DNA of 64,000 nucleotides from Girardinichthys multiradiatus (GCF_021462225.1 NC_061795.1:4293001-4357000), one strand, 5' to 3'. Shown: positions 36,224 through 48,872, numbered from the stretch's first letter. Notes: generated from the letters alone by a model not told the origin. Program-made: numbers and translations.

Positions 36224-37546
36224 AGAGACTAAAGTACACCCTTCAATCAAACGTTTTGACAGGTGACCTTTGACCTTAAGGGGGGTCATGGCACCATGGG
36301 GGCGGGGAGGTCATGGCGCAAACAGGGGGTGTGTCCGAGGGGCGTAACCGTAGATGCTGATTGGTTGTCGTCATTAGGGGCGAAACCTTAAATGAGCCAA
36401 TGAAAACACGGGTGTGTTTAAGGGTGTTACGGGGAAGGCCTTAAATGAACCAATTAAAACACAGGGGGTGTGTTTAAGGGTGTTATCAATAATCTGTATG
36501 TTTTTCAGGCGTTAATACATCTAAAAAAAAAAAGACATGCATCCTTTTATATTTTAAAGGTATAATAAAATTAATATTAACCTGTCACATGAAATCCTAA
36601 TAAATGAACTGTGTAACCTGACAGAATTGTAAGTTAATTTTGCTTTACAGCAGGACCTATTTGCTGAATATATGATCCAGTCTAAATCAGTTCAAAATAG
36701 AAAAGACCTAAAAAGTAAATAAAGATTGTGCTTCCCTACATCGGTGGAATGAGCAAACCTTCCACTTCTGCGTCAACAGACTGGAAAGCAGGAGAAAAGA
36801 GGTAAGACAAATATGAGATTAACAGAAAAAAAACTTTACGATCCCTCAGTATACTGTTTCCAAGTTATAAATTGACTCTAGCAATGATGTGTTTGTTTTG
36901 AATCATGAGAGACTCCATTTTAGGAAAAATAATGATAATTTTAGTTACCTGTAGCTTTTCTAAAACATTTTATTTTCATCTTAGAGCAAAGGTTATTCAG
37001 GGACTTACTGAAACAGTTATTCTGTAAGTGAGCTCCCAGTCAACATCAGCCCTTGGCCTTCTGATTCAGTTTCCTGACCAAGTGTGTGACACAGGGCAAT
37101 AAAGTAAGTACAACTCTCTCAACCCCCTCCAGAAAGAGGACATACACAGGTTCATGAGCAGGTGAGACCCCCCCCAGGGCCTGATGAATATCAAAGTTTT
37201 TGCCGGTTTCTCATTGCTAATACGTGCTTCTAAAAGGAGATTCTAGTTTTTGTTTTTGGTAAAGTCTACATGTCAGACATCACTGACTTATGTCCACAAG
37301 AAACAGTGCAATATGCTAATATGGTAATTGGGCCTCTTTTTTGTATTTCAGTGTGCTTGCAATAAAAAACAGGTTTATTTTCACAGTAGTCACACAGACA
37401 TCAGGGCTGTGTACATCAACGTCAGGTCTGCTACAGCTAAAAGAGGTTTAAACTTGTTACACTGAAAAATACTAGTAGAACTCTAGTTTAAACTTGTTAC
37501 ATTGAAAATACCAGTACTGACAAGAAAAATGTCGGTAAATATTTCA
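36185..37546 (+). repeat. Right 1.36-kb direct repeat (Polinton-like terminal region)
   Basis: Collinear with 28701-30078 and in the same orientation. Includes the end of the polymerase ORF to CTTCAG (36223), AGAGACTAAAGTACACCCTT (36224), a 53-bp tandem pair from 36386, GTATGTTTTTCAGGCGTTAA, TCAGTATACTGTTTCCAAGT and finally the ATG and 18 nt of exon 1 (37529-37546). Homology stops there. Confidence 0.85.
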
Positions 37547-37699
37547 ATCATATAAGTAAACATTTTATTTACCTGATAAACTTCAGGCTAAACTGTGAAC
37601 TGTGGCATGAACTGTGCTATGTCCTCTCTCCTGAGGATTTGGTTGTTCTTTCACTTAAATTCAACATTCAGATTGTTTTATAATCCTGGAGGGAAATAA
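37547..37699. other. Junction between the direct repeat and a LINE
   Basis: About 150 bp without recognisable features. Confidence 0.5.
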
Positions 37700-38470
37700 G
37701 TTTACGGCACCTGGACTCCACAGGAACCTACACCAGGATCCTGTTTGTGGATTTCAGCTCTGCCTTCAACACCATCGTCCCAGTTCTGCTACAGGAGAAG
37801 CTCTCCCAGCTGAGTGTGCCCGACTCCACCTGCAGGTGGATCACTGACTTCCTGTCTGACAGGAAGCAGCGCGTGAGGCTGGGGAAGCACGTCTCTGACT
37901 CCCTGACCATCAGCACCGGTTCCCCCCAAGGCTGTGTTCTCTCTCCTCTGCTCTTCTCCCTGTACACCAACAGCTGCACCTCCAGTCACCAGTCTGTCAA
38001 GCTTCTGAAGTTTGCGGACGACACCACCCTGATCGGACTCATCTCTGATGGTGACGAGTCCGCATACAGATGGGAGGTGGACCATCTGTTGGACTGGTGC
38101 AGCCAGAACAACCTTGAGCTCAACGCTCTAAAGACAGTGGAGATGGTTGTGAACTTCAGGCAGAACCCAGCCCCACCTGCCCCCATCACCCTCTGTGACT
38201 CCACAATTGACACTGTGGAATCTTTCCGCTTCCTGGGAACCATCATCTCCCAGGATCTCAAGTGGGAGCAGGGAAGATTCTGGCTGATCCCTCCCACCCC
38301 GGTCACAGACTCTTTGAGACTCTCCCCTCTGGCAGGAGGCTGCGGTCCATCCGGACCAAAACCTCACGCCACAAGAACAGTTTTTTCCCATCTGCCACCA
38401 GCCTGGTTAACAAAGCCCGGAAACCACCCTGACACTCTCCCTTTCCCCCACACCCCCCCCTTTTTTTGCT
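37700..38470 (+). pseudogene. Rex1-like LINE reverse transcriptase fragment with internal deletion
   Basis: Reads LFVDFSSAFNTIVPVLLQEK, TGSPQGCVLSPLLFSLYTNS, LLKFADDTTLIGLI and ESFRFLGTIISQDLKWE, after which about the last 100 codons are shortened and the sequence jumps to the far C-terminal region (LSPLAGGCGPSGPK). 5'-truncated. The FADDTTLIG box and FLGTxIS element place it with Rex1/CR1-like LINEs of fish. Confidence 0.85.
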
Positions 38471-38766
38471 GACAGGACACTTGTAACTTGTAACTCTATG
38501 TGTTACATTAACGCTCAGCTTGGACTCCTGCTTTACTTGCACAATGATCACCTGCACTGTTGTATTGCTCTTGCATCTTATACTGCTCTATATTTACTCT
38601 CACTCACTTAAAACTGTGCACATATATTTATATTATATTGTAGATATGTTTATACTGTTTAATTTGTACTGTATTGCACCGACTACGCCAAAACAAATTC
38701 CTTGTATGTCCAAAAACGTACTTGGCAATAAAGCTTTTCTGATTCTGATTCTGATTCTGATTCTGT
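38471..38766 (+). repeat. LINE 3' UTR with GATTCT tail
   Basis: Noncoding sequence ending GGCAATAAAGCTTTTCTGAT and then TTCTGA units to about 38766, the usual tail of this LINE type. It is contiguous with the RT fragment upstream. Confidence 0.8.
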
Positions 38767-39892
38767 GTACAGCCAATGTTTTTCTCCATTTTTTTCATCA
38801 TTGTAGTTTCATCCATCCTTTTTCTTCTGTTTTGCCACTAAGCAGACATATCCATTTTATATATTCCTGCTAAAGAAGGTACTTTTTTCTCAAGAAAACT
38901 GTCCCTTATGTGATTAGAGGAAGTGATTTAAAGAATGTGACCTGACAGATACTATCTATGTATGGTAGCGCCTTCTTGTTTTAGTAAGGGTCTTTTTGTT
39001 TAAAAGAAAACACTTAGTGACTATAAACCCAGGTAAAGTCGACAACGTATTGATAAGTTCTAGCTGTTGAAATCCCCTGATTTCTTTGTTGTTTTTTGGT
39101 TCAGAGCCCTGATGCAGTTTGTAGCTCTAGCAAGAGCATGAATCTTGGACTGAGGTGTAATTCACTTCACATAATTTGGTATTAATATGAAAAAGGGATA
39201 CAAATATCTTAGTTTAATTCATGGCATTCCTGAAAAGAGAAATAATTTGAGTACACTGCAAAAATACAGACTGCCCCCTGCCTCTCAGATGACATTGTAC
39301 AGCCATCAGTCTGCTCATGACCTTTTCAACCCTCCTATCATACTGATCCAAATAAGCATAGAGTCAAATGGGATTATGGGGCTGATGCACATATTTTTGA
39401 GCTGCTGATGGTCAACAATTTTTGCAAGCATTACACATTTTTACTCTGACAGTTTTAATGGCAAAAAAAAAAAACATGAGCTAAATCCAACCAGTCAGTT
39501 GTTATGGCAAGATGGAAAACCAATGGTCTGGAGCAGCATGTTGATTCTTAAAGGACACGTTTCAACAGGAAAACTCTGGACTATAATTGGAAAATAGATT
39601 AAATGAATAAATATGTGAAAGATAAATCATATTAATTGAAAAAAGTCTTCTTGTAAAAGATTATGCCCTTTTCCAGCACTTCCACAATCTTCACCAACTC
39701 TGCTGCTTTTTACAAAGCAGGAATATAATGACCCAAGGTATTTGAACAACTTATATATTTTGTCTCAAATACAAAAATCCTAATGGATGGTAAATGTGGT
39801 TAACTACTTGTTAGTGAAAGGGTTGAGGTGGGTGAAAGCAGAGGCACAGTCAATAGTTTCCTCATCACCCTCTGTTTTCTATTATGTTGTAG
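38767..39892 (+). other. Presumed ppfia intron, no other feature
   Basis: No coding or repeat motif recognised. It ends in the pyrimidine-containing acceptor TTCTATTATGTTGTAG at 39877-39892. Confidence 0.6.
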
Positions 39893-40093
39893 TTGTGGTT
39901 GGGAATGCCAGCCTGGTATGTGGCGGTGTGCCGTGCCAACGTGAAGAGTGGTGCCATCATGTCCGCCCTTTCGGACACCGAGATCCAGAGGGAGATTGGA
40001 ATCAGCAACCCCCTGCACAGGCTCAAACTTCGTCTGGCCATCCAGGAGATGGTCTCCCTCACCAGCCCCTCGGCCCCACCCACCACCAGAACA
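39893..40093 (+). CDS. ppfia: Liprin-alpha (PPFIA) internal exon encoding part of the first SAM domain
   Basis: A 201-nt phase 0-0 exon (67 codons) between an AG acceptor and a GTGAGT donor. It encodes [40 protein letters not shown] and [19 protein letters not shown]. This is the highly conserved first SAM domain of liprin-alpha, a scaffold of presynaptic active zones that binds LAR-type receptor phosphatases and organises synapses. The sequence is nearly that of other vertebrates; I note VAVCRAN where VAACRAN is usual from memory. The LWLGMP start looks most like PPFIA2, but the paralogue is not settled. Neighbouring exons were not found, so flanking introns must be long. It is the only clear host coding sequence in the window. 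Confidence 0.95.
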
Positions 40094-42183
40094 GTGAGTT
40101 GTGCCTTCAAATGGACTAGTGGACCTAGATTTTTATAAACATTTTTGTAAAGCTGCAACTGAATTAAAGGAAGACATAATTCACAAGTTATTTAGGCAGA
40201 ATTAGGAAATAATTTAATATATTTTTTAGAAACCTCAGGCAAACAGCAGCCTTCGTGTTATATTTATACTTTTTACTATATACATTTTTAACACTTTAGA
40301 TTTCACCTTTTTAAATTCTAAGTATGTTTTTATACCTTTTTAAAGTTACAGGATCAAGCTGTTTTGAAGAGTCACAAATTGTACCTCTAAAGCAGGTCTG
40401 ACTGTAATTAACAAAATACAAAACATAATACACTTTAGGGAAAATCAGACATGTTGCTTTTATAGCTCCCTGATGCAGCCAGCATATGTCATGACAGACT
40501 GAGGTTTAAAGCTCAGAAAGATATAACAGAGCACTTTGAATGGAATATGTTCAGCGTTTCAGTTATCTGCTGAAAGTCTTGCTCTCTTTCACTGTCTGCA
40601 GCCTGAATGAGGTGCAGAAATGTCCTAGGAAAACAGTTTCCTTCTTATATCTAAAGGGTTCCTCTGTCATTGCTAACATGACTGAAAAGTGACGACCTTT
40701 GAATTTTGCTGCCTCAGAAACAGCATCCACACTAAAGAGTTTTGCCCGCAGAGCCCAATAGAGCTAGGATAATGCATTTAATAATAAAAAAAAAGGACAT
40801 GCATTTAAGTTGGATGTTTTTGCACGCAAACCTTCATAACTAAAATGCTTGATAACCTTTTTTTTTTTTCTTTTTTTTCAGTTCTTTATTAACTGTGATG
40901 GTACTCGTCCCTCATGTTCCTTTTTCTATTCCCATCTCTTTGACCAATTAGCTCCAGATCCCTTGAAACTTCACTAAAGCACACTACCAGTTTGAAATTC
41001 ATCATAAGTGACATGCTTTCTCAGGCTTTGATTTTATTTTACGAGTCATTTTCAAACAAATACCAAAAGTGAATGACCAGGGTCAGGTTAAAAGAGTCAC
41101 CTTAGACTAAACATATTCCTTCACACCAGTTAGACATTAGGGTTATTGATTTGCTTCACAGGATATAGCTGGGAACTATACATTCACTTAACTGGTTTTT
41201 AGTGCAATTATTGTGCAATTTTCAGCAGCACAGATGCATTGCTGGATTTAGCAAAATAGCCTATTTTATAACTTTTATTTTTAGTTAAGTATATCTTTTT
41301 GTGGGGCTCTGACTGAAAGCAGATATAGATTTAAGAGAACAGCGAAAAAACAATATCATGATTAACATTTTTGGTCATTATCACTCCTCTTCGCACATCA
41401 GTGTTTGTCTGATATTAGTTAAACCTTTTGATGAATTTTACGGATATATTCCTAATAGTTCTGAGATCACTTACCTATGGTTTAATGTTATTCTGAAGAT
41501 AATATAATGCTCCATAATTCCAGAAAAAACCCTGAGCGACCTACTGTTGCTATTTTTTATTTATTGGGGTCATAACACAATTATCAAGGCAATAAGAAAA
41601 ATTGCAGTTCTTTAACTAACTTGCTATAAATCATTGTCTATTAAAACACCTTTAGGTGGAGTATTGACAACTTATTGTCAGAATGGACGTCCCATGGCAG
41701 ACGAAAAGTTGGGTACAAATTGACCAAAACAACAGAAGTACAAACTGGTGAATAGGTGAAATCACCAGCACCCAATATATTTTCTCCAAACACCTGTTGG
41801 CCCATTCATTAGGAAAAGTTTGTGCTTTTAGATCCTTCAGTCTACTTTGTGATCTATACATCAAGTGAAATAAAACAGATGGATTTCTTCTTATAACTTT
41901 GATTACAGCCAGTTATGTGGCACTGGAGTAGCATGGATAGTGAGGGATGAGTAACATGTCATATTTGTGTCTCTTGGTGTAATGATCTTTGTTTTGCATG
42001 GCATTGCATTTGTTGATTGTATGCCAACATTGAGATGTTCTGTGCTGTACTGTGTTTTTTGTCCTTTGCACATTTTCTTTGACCCCTGGTGGGTTTCATC
42101 ATCTGACTGTGATGCTATAACACTATTGGCTTACAGTGGTGCTGCTCTTCTTCTTTAAAACCTTTCATTTTTTCAAAAAATGA
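40094..42183 (+). other. Presumed ppfia intron, no gene recognised
   Basis: Starts at the GTGAGT donor. A/T-rich with poly-T near 40858-40880. No exon, RNA gene or repeat family recognised. Confidence 0.6.
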
Positions 42184-43225
42184 CAGTGCGCTTTGTAATC
42201 CGGAGCGCCTTATATATGGATCAATTGGTTAATTGGTTGATCCATACTGGTTGTACACGGCGCTCTGTCAAAATGTTTCAGTACGACTGGTAAACTACAA
42301 AGCCGCACCGCTTGCAGCATTACGGCTACCGTAGTCAGGGGCGTCGCCGAAGTAATAGCGGTAAACACCTGTACTGTGCTTACTCCTAGTCCAACACCAC
42401 TTGTGTGTGTATAACGTTTGAATGTACTGTTGCAGGAATTGCCTGAATTATATGTGATTAGAAGCTCAGTGTGTGTGTATGGAAGATGTTGACATTACTC
42501 CTCCGGACAGAGGTGGCGCTGTGTGTTGCCGTAGCTGAGAATCAAGAGTGAAGGAGTGACGTCGGTATTATTGTGTTTGTGGGGTGGGTAGAGACGGCGA
42601 CCGGAGCAGCGGTGTATGAGTCTGTAAGCCCTGTGTTTTTACGTGCTGCAAAGTCATTAAACAGAACCCCGAATCTCGTCAACAACTCAGTGTTTTGATG
42701 CTGTTTCTTCATGCTCAACTCAGCAACGTATGAGTGAGGGAGTTAACCCCGAGGAAACTAGTAACTTCGGCCCTGGAGAAAGCGTCTCCCCTGTGTCATC
42801 AGACTACAGTCAGGGGACAGAAACAGGAAAGGTTAACAGTACTAACGTTTGATTTAGTGCATCAAACTGTTTCTTTTACGTGTTTACTGAATCAGGGAAA
42901 AGTTCCCTTTCACGTTTTAACTAACGTTTGATTTCAACTTCAACTTCATAGACTCCAATGCATTCCTAACGTGCGGTTGGCTCTATTCAATAGAATTCTA
43001 TGTAGATGAGACCTTACCATGAGAGTGAAAGGAGTTATCAGAACGCTGGTTTGTAGTGTATTAATAAAGTTTGACTGACTGACTTATCTGACTGTTTTGT
43101 TGACATTCTCTTTAGCACAGCTCCATCTAGTGGATGCATAACGCAACCCCAGTCAAACGTTTGACTGCAGTAGCTTCTATTCTATGCGCCTTATAATCCG
43201 GTGCGCCCTATATATGAAAAAAGTT
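42184..43225. repeat. Unclassified element with 35-bp direct repeats at both ends
   Basis: 42184-42219 (GTGCGCTTTGTAATCCGGAG then GCGCCTTATATATG) recurs at about 43186-43220 (TGCGCCTTATAATCCGGTGC then GCCCTATATATG) in the same orientation. The body has a GT-rich segment and GACTGACTGACTTATCTGAC near 43072. No ORF recognised. It resembles a nonautonomous repeat but class is unknown. Confidence 0.5.
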
Positions 43226-44599
43226 CTAAAATAGGCCATTCATTGAAGGTGAGCCCCTTTTTGGTGGGATGTTGTTTGTGTAGGTGCTCGGGCCATGTCC
43301 CAGAATGGCCTATAGTTCCAGAGCATGTGTCAGGCTGGTTGTGGGCAACAGGGGCTATGGAATGCTGTGGTGGGCATCCCTCCCTGCGAAAACCCGTGAT
43401 AATAGACTTTAAAAAGACAACATCTGATTCACAGTCTCTATCTTTAAATGGGAAACAGGTAGAAACAGATACCGGAGCTTAAGCTTCTGGGCGTGCATTC
43501 AGATGAAGACCTCTGTCAGGACACCAGTAGTAGAGAACTGGGGAAGAAGGCACAGCACTGACTCCATTTTCTTAGGTTCAAAAGGAACGACTTGTAAAGT
43601 TAGCCCTCTTCTGTCAGAGTTTAAGTGTGTTGAGATGCTGTATTTATGTTTGGTTCTGATGTTAGATGTCCATCAGAGGACTTCTGTTAGGTTTGTCTAT
43701 ACCATAAAACCACTGCTTCTCTTTCAAAGTCTATTGGTCTGTTGGTTAGCCATCTGATGGGGACAAAAAGATCTAGGAAGTTGACAGATGACCGAAGCTT
43801 CAATTATCTTCATATGTGTTTAGTGCTACTCAATTGTCTTTGCACTTCCCTGTGTATTGTGCTCTGACATAATCTGGTCTCACTGGTCAGCAACCAATTC
43901 TCTAAATTATATGCAAACCCAAATGCAGATGAGTATCCATTGAACTCATTAACCACATTGGGGCAATTTGACAAATAAAATGGTGGTGATATTTTAACCT
44001 ACCTTTTAACCTAATTTAACCTAATTTCAAACCATTGCAGTCAGGGAAAGACATTTTTATTTTTCCCTTTTGCCATTGGATGGCATTGAGTTCAACTTAG
44101 TTATACAAATATGTTTTTTTCTTACAATGCCTTACAGAAGTATTAATACATTTTTCTGATTTTAAAATTAGCAGGCTTCAAGGAGATTTCATTGAGATTA
44201 GTTTATTTGGATTTTATGTGACAGAAATGAAAAGAAAAGGTCAGTCAGGCAGTCAGTCAGTCTGAAAAGACTGACTGAAAAGAAAAGGTATGTTGTTTAA
44301 ATTTTTGCATTGAGTCCTGGGTCTACTGGGTTTTATGTAGTATTATGTAAGAAAATGGGATCAATAATTACAGATGCTTCACTTTTTAGACTTGTAAAAA
44401 CAAAAATGAAAACCCTGTATCCTTTTACTGCTTTTTAAAATTTATTTGTTTGGTCTACCACATAAATTCATATGTTAAAACATTTAAGTTGTAAATTTAT
44501 AAAATGTGGAAATGTTTAATGTGTTCGAATATCTTTGCACTGTAATGTAAGTGAGCCTTTTTGAGATGCCAATGTGATTATGAATCTGAGAATATTATT
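43226..44599. other. No gene recognised
   Basis: Low-complexity A/T-rich sequence. A local palindrome GTCAGTCTGAAAAGACTGAC lies near 44255-44275. Confidence 0.5.
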
Positions 44600-45990
44600 T
44601 AATATTAATATTTTAATATTTTATCAAATAATATTTTGGTCTGTTAAGGGTTATCCTGTGAATACCAGCCCAGTAAGGCAGTGGTATTAGGACAAAATAG
44701 AAAGGTGTGAGCCAAGCTCTGACATTATTGAACAGCAAAACTCTGCACACACATGGAATGAATTCACACAATTTCTTAAAATACAAGAATTTATTAACAA
44801 AAATAAGTCAACTCAAAGTCAAACATATTTCAATCAACAAACTATTTACTATGCTAAAACAATCCAACTAAACTACCAAGCATAAATAAAGAATAACAAA
44901 GACTAATGGGCTATGTACAATATAAACAAGTTGATCAAAGATGATTGAAAACAATGACTCAAAGAGTGATGCAACATTACCATGCAATGTTCATGTTTGA
45001 GGACCAAGGATTATCTTGAAGAATCTGGAAGTGAAGTCAAGTTAGTCTTGGAACTAACTTTGGCAATAATCAGCATACCTTTAGACAACCATTCACAATG
45101 CAAGAGCAGATAAAATATTATTTTAATAAAATAATGTTTTAAGAATGATCTGCTGAATAAAACCAACCTTCTGGATGACTAATTCTCAACAATGTCTCAT
45201 TAGATGCCTTTATTTATTAAAATAATATTCAAATAAATATTATTAAGGGGATGGTAAAATATTTAAGGAAGTATTTTGGAAAAGAGCCAAATCTTTCTGG
45301 AGAAATGGAGCTTAATGGTCTTTACTTTGTTATCACGTTTAGTAAAATAATGTTTAGGGAACTATTATTTTCTACTTTGAAAACTGACAACCTTTCTGGG
45401 TAAATATTCTTTAGCAGGCAAGCGACCTAAGCCGTTAGCAGTTAAAGCTAACAAAGAAGCTGATAGCTTAGCACCAGAATCAAACACACACCTTAAAAAA
45501 TACCGTCAATAAAAGGGTTAAAATGCATAAGTGCGTTATGGCCGATCTTCTGTGTTTAAAATCACCCTCTAAATAACTTTATTTGTTAAGACAAATAAAG
45601 TTTGTCTTAACTTCAAAAACACACAAACACAGAACACAAAGCTGAGCATGTGTGCTGCAGATAACGTGCTAGCACCAAGATAGCTAAGTTCAGCACAAAC
45701 AAAACCAAACTTCATAAAATGAAAAATGTTTAGATCATTTCATTCTAAATATATCTCTCGGGCCAAACCCTAACCTCGTTTGAATTGTGTTGAGGAGTTG
45801 TCCGGGTGACGACGACGTTTTAAGAAAGCTCCGTGAACAAAGGGTTAGCTTCGAGCTAACCTCCGTAGCTGTGGATGAAAGACGGCTCGTTCTGTCCGCC
45901 AACCAACTGCACATTACCATAACCACAGTGATGCGGGGCCGTTGTCCTTCCTTAAGATTCGGCTTGTAGAGACAGCGTCTCTCAGGGAAT
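44600..45990. repeat. Repeat family X, copy d (longest copy)
   Basis: Shares ordered blocks with copies a, b and c: GTCTGTTAAG and CCTGTGAATACCAG (44636-44670), AATACAAGAATTTATTAACA (44781 region), TGGATGACTAATTCTCAACA (45171 region), GTTTGTCTTAACTT (45600) and GAGGAGTTGTCCGGGTGACG (45793). No ORF with family motifs, so the type (LTR, hAT-like or other) is unknown. Confidence 0.7.
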
Positions 45991-46409
45991 TCTCTGGAAG
46001 GCTTCTATAGGCCTCAGAGAGAAAGTAAAGCAATGCTTATACCTTAATTTTCCTTTTTTATGAATGAATACTGGATTCTTTCAACAATAATTCATCAGTA
46101 CTTAACTTGTGCACATGATCGTGTGATCTTATAACACCCTTGGATCCAGTTTGAAGTGTTTATGTCTTTTTGCCAGCAAAGAGACATTAGCGCGCTGCCT
46201 CTCCGGCCAGCCTCGCACAGATTCCGGGTGGAAGAGACAGGATGTAGCAAGAGCAGTGCTTTTATTTGGACAGTGACGTCACAGGAAGTCCGCAGTTACC
46301 CCGTTTCCTGGCTGTGCCGGAAGTAGGTTAATGCAATTTATTTTTGAAAGTTCCAGGAAAGTGTGTACTGGCCTTTCACGTTGTAACCATGGCTGTGGTC
46401 CCAACACCA
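45991..46409. other. No gene recognised
   Basis: No motif recognised. Confidence 0.5.
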
Positions 46410-46700
46410 ATATACAGTCATATTCAATAAATTAGAATATAATCAACAACTTATTTTATTTTGGTAACTCAATTCACTAAGTATAACACATTATATAGAT
46501 TAATTACACATAGACTGATGATTTCAAGCCTTTATTTCCAATGATTTTTTGTTAATAGTTAATGAAAACACAACGTTTAAGATTAGAATATGATATCAGA
46601 CCAATAATAAAAAAAAACGTTTAATACAGAAATGTGACTTTAATGAAAGTATGTTTAATACCTGATTAAACGTAATTATTTTCCAAAGGTAGCCTTAACA
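46410..46700. repeat. Tc1-like terminal inverted repeat remnant
   Basis: Starts TACAGTCATATTCAATAAAT and continues TTAGAATAT, TATATAGATTAATTACACA and ACAGAAATGTGACTTTAATG, the order seen in long-TIR Tc1 elements of fish. No partner TIR or transposase is attached. Confidence 0.6.
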
Positions 46701-47647
46701 AATGAGCCTCACTGGGGCACATTCAGATTGAACAAATATGACTGTAAGCAATGCTTCTGTCTCAGTCCAGATTAGTACCATTTGTTGGTATGTTGACACT
46801 GGAGCTCCTTCCCTAAAAATAATATACTGCCAATGAATAAGTGGCTGTGCTTATGTAGCCTAACCTCAAAGCACCCAAACTATCCTTTTAACCTTTCAGA
46901 CAAGTTCACCAGAAAGATTATCATTGAACTAATTGTTTGCTGCTCGAGGTAAGGCAAGGAAGTCTTCGACCACCATGACCAACTTGTTTAAGGTCACGAA
47001 CAGTGAGGTCATGAACCTTTGATCCGTTTTAATGCAGAGGCCAAAAAGGTTAAGTTGAACCCCTCTGTACAGATTTTAAGGGTTTAAAGGCTGAGCTGGG
47101 ATTGCAAACTAAGAGATTGCTTTTTTCCGCTGTGAATTAAGATTTCTATTTTGTAATGCATTTAGCTTTGACTCATAGGTTAATTTGTCAGTGTAGGGTT
47201 TTGGTAGCCTGAAACTTCCCATAATTATACAGCACTGGGCCTTAGTTAATGGTTAATAGAAATACATGTTTCAGTCAATTAGAATGCAATCAAATGTATC
47301 CTCTAACATTCTGACAGGAGTCACTGACCCACCTGAACACTGCTGGACATGGTTTCACCATGAATTATGCTGTTGCCAACTGAAAAGTTCTTGTTTGATC
47401 CCTGGCTTTCTCAGTCCACATGTAAAATGTGACAGCTACAAATGTAGATTAGAGGCAAAAAACTCAACCCCCCGTGTGCTTCAATTCATCAGCTTAAATA
47501 TGTGTATGAAAGAGAAAGCACCCTTTAAAAATAAAACTGTGAGACATTGTAATGTTTGAGTCACGGCCATTAGCTTCCTCACACCTGGCATAAAATAAAT
47601 GTAACTAAAGCATCTTTACATCTATATTTTTAATTTAAAGTTGTTCA
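46701..47647. other. No gene recognised
   Basis: An open stretch at 47266-47559 has no family features and is not called. Confidence 0.5.
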
Positions 47648-48872
47648 GACTGTCTAGGAACTACAATTAGTTACTTATGATGTGATAGACAGGCATATTT
47701 CTTCTCTTCTTATCTTTAAAGAACATCCCATTTAGGTAAGATGATGCTTGTTGATCTTTATCAGCCAGGAAGTAGAAACAAGGAAATAGCTAACTGCCTA
47801 AATATGACCCTACCTGCAGCCAGATTAAAAAGTTTAAAACAACTGGAATTCTGACAAGAAAGGTACAAGTACAGCTCAAAAAATCTGAATGTCGTACAAT
47901 ATTTCTGTTACTCATTTCACAAAGTGAAACTCATATATTATATAGATTCATTACACACAGAATTAAATATTTCCAGCCTTTATTTCTTATAATTTTGAAG
48001 ATTATGGCTTACAGATAATAAAAACTCAAAATTCAGTGTCTCAGATAATTTGAATATTACAAAAGATCAATACAAAAGTATAATTTGAACAGAAATGTCA
48101 GGCTTGTTAAAATAATGTTAATTTCTTTGTAGTCAATATTTGGTTGGGCCAAATTCAAACTATTTTATAGAATATCCACAGTATTGTAGAGTTGGCATTT
48201 GTTGTAATTAAATTGCTTAAATTATGAAATGGTGCATGTCTACATTAGTTTCTGCCTTGAAAAAAAAAATTGAGAACTTGGTCTGATAAGACTAGACTTA
48301 ATTTATTATGCCACCATTTCTGAGTAACACTATGGTGTCCACCATTAAACATCAAGGAGGTGAGAAGTTTGTTGAAAAAACACTGACTTTAATTTAGAAT
48401 TTGTGAAAAATGTCAGTAACAGGATGGGATTAAACAGTTGAGAAGTTAGGAGGGGAAAATATTTTTTTTTTCGACAAGCTCAGAGAAAAAGTGATTCCAT
48501 CCTCAGTTCACAAGACAAAGGCTGTATCTCCACAAATATCAAGCCTGAACCATGGAGCAGGTGTAGGTGCTGCCCCACACCCATTTTTAAAAGTAGGGCA
48601 GCAAAAACATAAGGTTACATTTTTTGATCCAAAGAAATCTGATGACTCCCTCCAGTCAGGATGTCTAGGAACTTCAACTAGTTATTTATGATCTGATAGA
48701 CAGGCATATTTCTTCTCATCTTCAACGAGCATACCTTTCAGATAAGATGAAGTTTGTTGTTCTTTATCAGCCAGGAAGTAGAAACAAGAAAATAGTTAAC
48801 TGCCCAAATATGCCCCCACCTGCAGCCAGATTAAAAAGTTCAGAACAACTGGAATTCTGCCAAAAAAGGTTG
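47648..48872. repeat. Direct duplication (about 220 bp) around a decayed Tc1 fragment
   Basis: 47648-47872 and 48657-48872 match (CTAGGAACT, GATAGACAGGCATATTTCTT, TTATCAGCCAGGAAGTAGAA, CTGCAGCCAGATTAAAAAGT). Between them, 47876-48150 is Tc1-TIR-like (TATATTATATAGATTCATTA, GATTATGGCTTACAG), and 48268-48360 may be a transposase remnant (GTCTGATAAGACTAGACTTA, equivalent to WSDxTRLNL). Confidence 0.6.

Noticed and set aside
28701..37546. Interpretation of the two 1.37-kb repeats as LTRs of an LTR retrotransposon
   Set aside because: The enclosed genes are a protein-primed DNA polymerase and a spliced gene, with no gag, RT or integrase; the repeats also contain polymerase coding sequence before the terminus.
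44221..44290. GTCAGTC palindromic stretch as a transposon end
   Set aside because: Short low-complexity repeat without a partner or target duplication.
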